Part shown: one piece after another, positions 53,567-60,090 of the stretch
Position numbering within the stretch: the first letter of the stretch is position 1
Layout of the letters: every line of letters starts with the position of its first letter
Assembly (NCBI RefSeq): GCF_029076845.1
Contig: NZ_JARESE010000062.1
Span: 124,001 to 188,000, forward strand
Source: Novosphingobium album (ex Liu et al. 2023)
Lineage (GTDB): Bacteria; Pseudomonadota; Alphaproteobacteria; Sphingomonadales; Sphingomonadaceae
DNA length: 64,000 bases
Direction: 5' to 3'
The notes under the pieces: generated by a model
Told to the model about the DNA's origin: nothing
Databases searched by the model: none
Seen by the model: the letters and a program-made list of their open reading frames with translations, nothing else
Position numbers and translations under genes: made by a program

Positions 53567-55299
53567 TGCGACAGCTCCGGCTGGTCCCAGCGCTGGTAGG
53601 CCGGGACAGTGACGACAAGGTAGGCGCGGGCGCTGAGCGGCTTGCCGAAAGCGTCCTTCTCGGACTTGGCCGTCGCCACCACCCAGACATCGCCGTAATT
53701 GTTCCGGCCGAAACGACGCTCGGGATTGGGACCGTCGGACGCGGGGGTGAACAGCGCGTTCTGGCCGATCTGGCCGACGAACCGGGTATCGTCGTCGTAA
53801 TAGACCGACAGGAATTCATCGATGCTCCAGGTCACGGCGATCGGGCCGATGGCGACATCGTCGCCCGTGTTGGCCTTGCCATCCGCGCCGTTGTCGAAGC
53901 CGATCGCCTCGAACTGCTGGAAGCCCTTGGCGTGCTTGCCGCCGCCCAGCCGGGCCAGGCCGGTCTCGGGCGTGACTTTCAGGAAATCGACCTTGCGGTA
54001 GACCGGGAAGGCCCTTTCCAGAAACGCGCCGCCCACCGCGACATCGCGTGGGCCGGGGGCCGCGTCGGCGCCGACATCGACCGTCAGCACCAGCTTGTCG
54101 GCACTGGCCGAAACCACCTTGCGCACTGCCACGCCCGAGCCCAGGCCGATATCCGCCACGTCCGGCGCGGCCGGCAGGTTGTGGCCATGGAGCACCACCT
54201 GGGCTCCACGCGATCCGGCCTTCAGCGCGCCGGGATCGACCGCCAGCACGGCCGGCGCGGCGCTGGCGCGCACCAGCTTCACGTCATAGCCGAACTCGTG
54301 ATATTCGCCCCAGAACCAGCGGCCGATGGCGCGCTGCTGGTCGGGCGTGAAATGCATCGTCTCGCGCACTTCGGCGGCCAGGTTGTCGGGCCCGCCGGTG
54401 CCTGCGCCGCTGCCCGAACGGCCGCGCCAGGCATAGCCGCCATAGACCAGGCCGTTGCCGCTGCGCGTCATGGTGCTGCCGTCGGCCAGCGAGCGCAGCG
54501 TCGTGGTGGTGCGGAATTCATCCGGCGCGGTGCCGGGGGCGATCGTCATTTCGCCCACGAAGCGGCCCTTGCCGGGGACGGACGCCGTCACCAGCCAGGT
54601 GCCGGCAAGCCGGGGCTTGCCTTGCCGGGCGCTCCACGCGGCCCATTCGGGGGTGTGCAGCGGCGCGGCCTTGCGCATGTATTCCAGCGCGACTTCGCCG
54701 TTGGTCGGCTTGGCCGGGCCATCGCCGTCGCCATCGTCCCCGCCCTCGATGCGGCTGTATTGGGCATAGGCCTGCGAATAGAGCGCGACATGCAGATCCT
54801 GCAGGTTCTTCCATTCCACCTTGGACCGGCGCCACGAAAGCGGCTGGCCGAAGGCATGGCAGGAAACGCAGGCACCGCGCACCGCCTCGTTGGGGATGTT
54901 GGTCTCGTCGACGATCCGCTTTTCGGGGATATAGCTTACCGCCACCGCCTCTTCGGGCGCCAGCCCGTGCGAGGCCGAGAGCGAGCGGACGACGGCGCGC
55001 GAATCCTCGGGCGAGATGTAAAGGCCGTTGAGCCGGACCATGCGCTTGATCGCCTGGGCCCAGCCTTCGGGCGTGGTGCGCATCCAGGAAATGCGTGACA
55101 GGTTGCCCTTGGCGTCGGGCGCGTGGCACGCGCCGCATTTCTCGCGCACCAGCGGATCGCCTACCGGAATGCCGGCCTCCGCCTCCACGGCGGCTTCATC
55201 CGGGCTTTCCGCATGGATCGCGGACTGCGCGAAGACCGCCGACGCGCAGGCAAGGGCCGCCGTGGCAAGCCAGGGAACACGGACTTGCGTAACCCTCAT
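53563..55299 (-). CDS. qhpA: QhpA, amine dehydrogenase diheme alpha subunit
   Basis: A 578-residue periplasmic subunit. A Sec signal ends near AVFAQ (residue 25). Two c-type heme sites are C55-GAC-H59 and C144-VSC-H148, within the N-terminal diheme domain, followed by beta-rich domains (about residues 250-570). Electrons pass from CTQ through the hemes to a soluble cytochrome or blue copper protein. The ATG at 55299 has GAGGTG upstream. It follows three ureohydrolase genes by 110 bp on the same strand; a partial regulatory box and a palindrome sit in that gap, so it may have its own promoter. Confidence 0.95.
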   Translation of the reverse strand: MRVTQVRVPWLATAALACASAVFAQSAIHAESPDEAAVEAEAGIPVGDPLVREKCGACHAPDAKGNLSRISWMRTTPEGWAQAIKRMVRLNGLYISPEDSRAVVRSLSASHGLAPEEAVAVSYIPEKRIVDETNIPNEAVRGACVSCHAFGQPLSWRRSKVEWKNLQDLHVALYSQAYAQYSRIEGGDDGDGDGPAKPTNGEVALEYMRKAAPLHTPEWAAWSARQGKPRLAGTWLVTASVPGKGRFVGEMTIAPGTAPDEFRTTTTLRSLADGSTMTRSGNGLVYGGYAWRGRSGSGAGTGGPDNLAAEVRETMHFTPDQQRAIGRWFWGEYHEFGYDVKLVRASAAPAVLAVDPGALKAGSRGAQVVLHGHNLPAAPDVADIGLGSGVAVRKVVSASADKLVLTVDVGADAAPGPRDVAVGGAFLERAFPVYRKVDFLKVTPETGLARLGGGKHAKGFQQFEAIGFDNGADGKANTGDDVAIGPIAVTWSIDEFLSVYYDDDTRFVGQIGQNALFTPASDGPNPERRFGRNNYGDVWVVATAKSEKDAFGKPLSARAYLVVTVPAYQRWDQPELSQ

Positions 55300-55371
55300 A
55301 GTTTCACCTCGAAAGCCTCCTGGGGGTGCTGTCCGGCCAGCTTAGGTGCGACCGGGGGCAGCGCCATTGAG

Positions 55372-55383
55372 CAAATGACGTAT
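55372..55383 (-). promoter_or_regulatory. Partial copy of the shared box upstream of qhpA
   Basis: Reads ATACGTCATTTG on the minus strand, the first 12 positions of the box at 45222 with one change, 72 bp before the qhpA start and in the same orientation. The second half of the box is not conserved here. Confidence 0.45.
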
Positions 55384-55392
55384 ATCGACCGT

Positions 55393-55408
55393 GCCCGCGC
55401 GCGCGGGC
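55393..55408. terminator. GC palindrome after the first ureohydrolase stop
   Basis: Perfect 16-bp palindrome GCCCGCGCGCGCGGGC right after the stop at 55410. No T-run follows, so it may only weaken read-through into qhpA or protect the upstream mRNA. Confidence 0.4.
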
Positions 55409-55409
55409 C

Positions 55410-55902
55410 TTACGAGTTGCCGCGGGCGTCCTTGACGGACACGGGGCTGAAGTATCCTGGGGCGAGGCCCTTGCGGCGCATCGCGATGCCTGAGAGGCAG
55501 GCGTTCAGCAGGTAGTTGCTGTTGAGCGCCGTCTTGTAGCTGGTGTCGAGGTAGGGGGCGACTTCGACGATATCGATGCCGGCGATGTCGTTTTCGGCGC
55601 ACAGGCGGCGCATGATCGGCTGCGCCTCGCGCATGGTCAGGCCGCCGGGAACCGGTGTGCCGGTGCCGGGCATGAAGGCCGGATCGAGCACGTCGACATC
55701 GAACGAGATCCACAGCTTCCTGGTGTTCTGGCGCGCTTCCTTCAGCGCTTCGGCCATGACCTTGTCCCAGCCGTATTTCTCGACCTCGACCATGGTGTGA
55801 TAGCGCATCCCCTTGTTGCGCATCCAGCCGAAGGTCTCCAGATCCGGTCCGCGCGCGCGCAGGCCCACCTGGATATAGTCCCGGGGATCGACATGGCCTT
55901 CG
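55410..55902 (-). repeat. Nearly identical direct repeat, copy 1 of 2
   Basis: This 493-bp stretch matches 58285-58777 with about four differences by eye. It covers the 3' parts of two ureohydrolase genes and implies recent duplication or gene conversion. Confidence 0.9.
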
Positions 55903-56861
55903 TGGAGCACCCGGTAGACCGGCGATCCATGCGTGATCCAGTGCACACCGTTGCGGCCGACGTCGTAGTGCGAATCGAAGTGGACGACGCCGATCTTGCC
56001 CTTGCCGTGGACATCGGCGGCGGCGGCCACGTTGGGATATTCCAGGCTGTGGTCGCCGCCGATGACGATGGGGATCGCGCCGGTTTTGGCGATCTCGCGC
56101 ACCACTTCGCGCACATGATCGACGCTGCGCTCGGTCGAGTTCTGGTCGATGGCGATATCGCCGTAATCGACGATCTTCAGCTCCGCATTGGGATTGATCA
56201 TCGAATACATGTCGTTGCCGCCCGCGCCGCCGGTCATGCGCAGCGCGCGCGGGCCGTCGATGGCGTTGCGCCAGCCCGAACCCATGTCGAGCGGGGCACC
56301 GACGATCGCGACATCGACCTTGCCCGCGACCAGATCCTCCGGCGTCAGCGCCACGGGCGCGCCCGCGAAAGTGGAGAAGCCGCCGCCGTAGCCGCCGATA
56401 TAGCGGCCCAGCTGCATGGGTCCGGCCTCGCGCTTGGGATCGAGCGAGCCGGGCCGGCGCAGCTTCCAGGCATTGAACCAGGGCGAACTGGTATCGAGCG
56501 GAATGGTCAGCTTGTCGCGGCCCGCCTTGTATTCGGCCTGCTCGTAAAGCGCGTAGATCGCATCGATATAGGCAGCCAGCTCGTTCGCGGGCAGCGTGCG
56601 CGCGCGTTCGAACAGGGCGTCCTTGTCAACGTAACGCCCCGCCTCACCGCTTTTCAGGAAGGCGAGCTTTTCCGGCGCGAGCCCGGCCAGCCGCTCGGCC
56701 ACGTCGGCCGGCAAGTCCAGCGGCTTGGGCTTGCCCATGATGTCCTCGGCCGGGATCGGCGGAGGCGGATTGGGCGAGACATAGCTGTCGCCGGCCATCA
56801 TCGATGCGGTCGCGGCGGCGGCGGCCATGGTCCAGCCCGCCAGCGTATTGATCGATACCAT
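55410..56861 (-). CDS. Long ureohydrolase (agmatinase family), paralogue A
   Basis: A 483-residue arginase/agmatinase-fold enzyme, far longer than usual agmatinases (about 300). The metal ligands are H271 (GGDH), D296, H298, D300 (FDSHYD) and D388, D390 (SFDVD), with E433 in the guanidinium motif. An N-terminal hydrophobic run (LAGWTMAAAAATASMMAG) could be a signal or anchor, but lacks basic residues. Residues about 40-150 are an added helical domain. It should hydrolyse a guanidino compound to urea and an amine. It is nearest to qhpA in the transcription order. A GGGGG ribosome site precedes the ATG at 56861. Confidence 0.85.
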   Translation of the reverse strand: MVSINTLAGWTMAAAAATASMMAGDSYVSPNPPPPIPAEDIMGKPKPLDLPADVAERLAGLAPEKLAFLKSGEAGRYVDKDALFERARTLPANELAAYIDAIYALYEQAEYKAGRDKLTIPLDTSSPWFNAWKLRRPGSLDPKREAGPMQLGRYIGGYGGGFSTFAGAPVALTPEDLVAGKVDVAIVGAPLDMGSGWRNAIDGPRALRMTGGAGGNDMYSMINPNAELKIVDYGDIAIDQNSTERSVDHVREVVREIAKTGAIPIVIGGDHSLEYPNVAAAADVHGKGKIGVVHFDSHYDVGRNGVHWITHGSPVYRVLHEGHVDPRDYIQVGLRARGPDLETFGWMRNKGMRYHTMVEVEKYGWDKVMAEALKEARQNTRKLWISFDVDVLDPAFMPGTGTPVPGGLTMREAQPIMRRLCAENDIAGIDIVEVAPYLDTSYKTALNSNYLLNACLSGIAMRRKGLAPGYFSPVSVKDARGNS

Positions 56862-56933
56862 GAATTATCCCCCGTTCGCGTTCGCCCATCGCGGGCGTCA
56901 GTCTCGGCCGCGAGCCTCGCCTGGTCGCGCTCG

Positions 56934-58271
56934 CTAGTCGGTCTTGCTAGCGACCTTGCGCATCGCGATCCCGCTGAGGCAGGCGTGGAGGATGTAGTTG
57001 GCGCTCATCCGGGTGACGTAAGTCGGATCGAGGATCGGCGCGGTATCGAGCAGGTCGAAGCCGACCACGTTGGTCTTCGAACAGATCTGCCGGATCATCG
57101 GGATCGCCTCGCGCATCGCGATGCCGCCGGGCACCGGCCGCCCGGACGCTGGCGCGTCACCGGGATCGAGCACGCTCATGTCGAAGGACACGAAGACGTT
57201 CCTGGGCCCCTTGGCGAGACCCGCGACGATATCGTCGGTCACGGCCTGCCAGCCGCGCTCGGCGATCGCCGAGGTGGGCAGGATGCGCACGCCGGCCGTC
57301 TTGAGGCGGGCCTGCGTGGCGCTGTCGGCCTCGCGCCCGCGCATCCCGACGTGGATCACGTCGGAACCGCGCAGCACCTTGTCCTGCATCAGCCGCGACA
57401 GCGTCTGGTTGTCGGAAAGGAAGTGATCGCTATTGACCTCGGCATCGGCGTGGGCATCGAACTGGACCACGGCGACATTGCCCGCGCCGTAATTGTCCAC
57501 CATCGCCGCCACGTCGGGATACATCAGCGTGTGATCGCCGCCGACGATGAAGGGCTTCACGCCGACCGAAGCCATTTCGGCCACCATTTCGCGCACATGG
57601 TCAAGCCCGCGATCGGGGGCCATCGAATCGATCGTGAGATCGCCGTAATCGGCGATGCTCAGCACCAGGCCGGGATCGACCCCGCCATCGGCATCGGCGC
57701 CGATCAGGCCATCCATGCCGCGCAGCGCCTCGGGCGCGTGCTTGGCGTCGCGCCAGCCCGACGAAAAGTCCAGCGGCGCGCCCACGAAGGCGACTTCCAC
57801 CTTGCCCGCCACCAGGTCTTCCTTGCGGATCGCCACCGGCGCGTCGGCGAAAGTGGGGATGCCCGACTTGCGGAACATATAACGCTTCAGGCTGAATGGA
57901 CCGGGATCGCGCTTGAGCTTGTCGAGAAAGGCGGGACGCACCACGGTGCCCGAATTCCACCCGCGCGCCTGCGGGTTGAGCGCGATTTCCGAAGGATCGC
58001 GGCCGGGCTGGTACTTCGCGTCCGCGACCATCGCCATCAGCCCGTCGACATAGGCCGCCGCGTCCTCGGGCGAACGCGCCTGCAGCGCGATGCGGACCTT
58101 CTCGAGCGTCAGGCCGAAGTGGGCGAGCAGGTCCTTGTCGGCCAGGAACGCCTTCTTGTCGGCCGGCAGCGCGGCGATGGGATCGGCGCCCTGCGCGATC
58201 GCGGCGCCGGAAGGAGCGGCAGCCAAGAGGCAGAGGCCGGCAATACGTACGACAATTGTCTTGTGCGCCAT
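56934..58271 (-). CDS. Long ureohydrolase (agmatinase family), paralogue B with altered metal site
   Basis: A 445-residue relative of A and C but strongly diverged. The signal peptide is clear (MAHKTIVVRIAGLCLLAAAP, then GAAIAQ cleavage site near residue 27), so it is periplasmic. H247, D272, H274, D276 and D364 are kept, but the last metal Asp is S366 (SFDMS), and the guanidinium-binding Glu is D409. Loss of a bridging ligand suggests a pseudo-enzyme or regulatory subunit, or a single-metal enzyme. The ATG at 58271 lies 13 bp after the stop of C. A mixed complex with A or C is possible. Confidence 0.82.
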   Translation of the reverse strand: MAHKTIVVRIAGLCLLAAAPSGAAIAQGADPIAALPADKKAFLADKDLLAHFGLTLEKVRIALQARSPEDAAAYVDGLMAMVADAKYQPGRDPSEIALNPQARGWNSGTVVRPAFLDKLKRDPGPFSLKRYMFRKSGIPTFADAPVAIRKEDLVAGKVEVAFVGAPLDFSSGWRDAKHAPEALRGMDGLIGADADGGVDPGLVLSIADYGDLTIDSMAPDRGLDHVREMVAEMASVGVKPFIVGGDHTLMYPDVAAMVDNYGAGNVAVVQFDAHADAEVNSDHFLSDNQTLSRLMQDKVLRGSDVIHVGMRGREADSATQARLKTAGVRILPTSAIAERGWQAVTDDIVAGLAKGPRNVFVSFDMSVLDPGDAPASGRPVPGGIAMREAIPMIRQICSKTNVVGFDLLDTAPILDPTYVTRMSANYILHACLSGIAMRKVASKTD

Positions 58272-58284
58272 GATCTGGATTCCC

Positions 58285-58777
58285 TTACGAGTTGCCGCGG
58301 GCGTCCTTGACGGACACGGGGCTGAAGTATCCTGGGGCGAGGCCCTTGCGGCGCATCGCGATGCCTGAGAGGCAGGCGTTCAGCAGGTAGTTGCTGTTGA
58401 GCGCCGTCTTGTAGCTGGTGTCGAGGTAGGGGGCGACTTCGACGATATCGATGCCGGCGATGTCGTTTTCGGCGCACAGGCGGCGCATGATCGGCTGCGC
58501 CTCGCGCATGGTCAGGCCGCCGGGAACCGGTGTGCCGGTGCCGGGCATGAAGGCCGGATCGAGCACGTCGACATCGAACGAGATCCACAGCTTCTTGGTG
58601 TTCTGGCGCGCTTCCTTCAGCGCTTCGGCCATGACCTTGTCCCAGCCGTATTTCTCGACCTCGACCATGGTGTGGTAACGCATCCCCTTGTTGCGCATCC
58701 AGCCGAAGGTCTCCAGGTCCGGTCCGCGCGCGCGCAGGCCCACCTGGATATAGTCCCGGGGATCGACATGGCCTTCG
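58285..58777 (-). repeat. Nearly identical direct repeat, copy 2 of 2
   Basis: Second copy of the 493-bp stretch at 55410-55902, in the 3' half of paralogue C. Identity breaks off abruptly after it, where the loop next to the DxHxD metal motif differs between A and C. Confidence 0.9.
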
Positions 58778-59748
58778 CTCAGTACGCGATAGACCGGCTG
58801 GCCATGATCGAGCAGGTGCACGCGCCCGCGTGCGATATCGTAGTGCGAATCGAAGTGGACGACGCCGATCTTGCCCTTGCCGTGGACATCGGCGGCGGCG
58901 GCCACATTGGGATATTCCAGGCTGTGATCGCCGCCGATGACGATGGGGATCGCGCCGGTTTTGGCGATCTCGCGCACCACTTCGCGCACATGATCGACGC
59001 TGCGCTCGGTTGAGTTCTGGTCGATGGCGATATCGCCGTAATCGACGATCTTGAGCACCGAGCCCGGATTGATCATCGAATACATGTCGTTGCCGCCCGC
59101 GCCGCCGGTCATGCGCAGCGCGCGCGGGCCGTCGATGGCGTTGCGCCAGCCCGAGCCCATGTCGAGCGGGGCGCCGACGATCGCGACATCGACTTTGCCC
59201 GCGACCAGATCCTCCGGCGTCAGCGCCACGGGCGCGCCGGCAAAAGTGGAGAAGCCGCCACCACGGCCACCGATGTAGCGGCCAAGGTCGATCGGCCCGG
59301 CCTCGCGCTTGGGATCGAGCGAGCCGGGCCGGCGCAGCTTCCAGGCATTGAACCAGGGCGAACTGGTATCGAGCGGGATCGCCAGCTTGTCGCGCCCGGC
59401 CTTGTATTCCACCTTTTCGTGCAGCGCATAGATCGCGTCGATATAAGCGACCAGCTCGTTCGCGGGCAGCGTGCGCGCGCGTTCGAACAGCGTATCCTTC
59501 TCGACATAGCGGCCCGACAGCCCGCCCTCGATGAACGCAAGCTTTTCGGGCGCGAGGACCGAGAGCTTCTCCTTCACGTCGGCCGGCAGCTCCAGCGGCT
59601 TGGGCCGGCCCATGTCATCCTCCAGCGGCAGGACCGGAGCGGGCGTGCCCGCGTTGCGCATGTCGGCGGGAATATCGCCGGAAAGAGCCGCGGCAATCGC
59701 GGCGGCGGCTGCCAGGCTCCATCCTGTCACGGCGCTCATTGACGTCAT
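58285..59748 (-). CDS. Long ureohydrolase (agmatinase family), paralogue C
   Basis: A 487-residue enzyme close to paralogue A. The metal ligands H275, D300, H302, D304, D392 and D394 are all present, as is E437. The loop after DxHxD reads IARGRVHLLDHGQPVYR, against VGRNGVHWITHGSPVYR in A, so substrate choice may differ. The N-terminus (SAVTGWSLAAAAAIAAALSG) is hydrophobic and may be a signal or anchor. The ATG at 59748 has GGAGGTA upstream. It is first in the leftward operon; the shared-box inverted repeat lies 115-180 bp upstream. Confidence 0.86.
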   Translation of the reverse strand: MTSMSAVTGWSLAAAAAIAAALSGDIPADMRNAGTPAPVLPLEDDMGRPKPLELPADVKEKLSVLAPEKLAFIEGGLSGRYVEKDTLFERARTLPANELVAYIDAIYALHEKVEYKAGRDKLAIPLDTSSPWFNAWKLRRPGSLDPKREAGPIDLGRYIGGRGGGFSTFAGAPVALTPEDLVAGKVDVAIVGAPLDMGSGWRNAIDGPRALRMTGGAGGNDMYSMINPGSVLKIVDYGDIAIDQNSTERSVDHVREVVREIAKTGAIPIVIGGDHSLEYPNVAAAADVHGKGKIGVVHFDSHYDIARGRVHLLDHGQPVYRVLSEGHVDPRDYIQVGLRARGPDLETFGWMRNKGMRYHTMVEVEKYGWDKVMAEALKEARQNTKKLWISFDVDVLDPAFMPGTGTPVPGGLTMREAQPIMRRLCAENDIAGIDIVEVAPYLDTSYKTALNSNYLLNACLSGIAMRRKGLAPGYFSPVSVKDARGNS

Positions 59749-59862
59749 ACTGTACCTCCGGCGTGCGCGGGCCGCGCAAGCATGGTGTGTTTGGTTCGAA
59801 AGAAGTCGCGGTCTCGATGCGCTATCGAGGCAAGGGGCTACGCAACAAGCTTCCGCACCCCC

Positions 59863-59928
59863 ATGGGGTATTTGACGTAGTTGGGACCGCGAGCGACAGC
59901 CGCCGGCGTCCTACGTCAAATGCCCCAT
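59863..59928. promoter_or_regulatory. Inverted pair of shared boxes in the 342-bp divergent spacer
   Basis: Arms at 59863-59880 (ATGGGGTATTTGACGTAG) and 59911-59928 (reverse complement of ATGGGGCATTTGACGTAG) are 17/18 complementary, with a 30-bp spacer. They lie in the 59749-60090 gap between the ureohydrolases (left) and the TonB receptor (right), one arm oriented to each gene. The spacer word CGCGAGCGAC also follows the box at 45222. Nothing coding was seen in the rest of the gap. Confidence 0.65.
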
Positions 59929-60090
59929 TACCCGCCTGCGGTACTCTCCATACCTTTTCCCGAAATCAACAAGAAAAATGGGGCGGCCATTGGCAGGTGC
60001 CGGGCGGCGTAACGCCGGTCCGGGACAGTCAACGATGCTCGGGAGACGCCTGAACCGGGAGGAAACACAAGCCACCAAGGGGGGTACTTC

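Noticed and set aside
55797..58310. Plus-strand open frame (about 837 codons) opposite ureohydrolases A and B
   Set aside because: Antisense to genes with intact catalytic motifs; no motifs of its own.
55410..58777. Composite transposon bounded by the 493-bp direct repeats
   Set aside because: The repeats are coding 3' halves of two related enzymes and contain no transposase or terminal inverted repeats; tandem duplication explains them.
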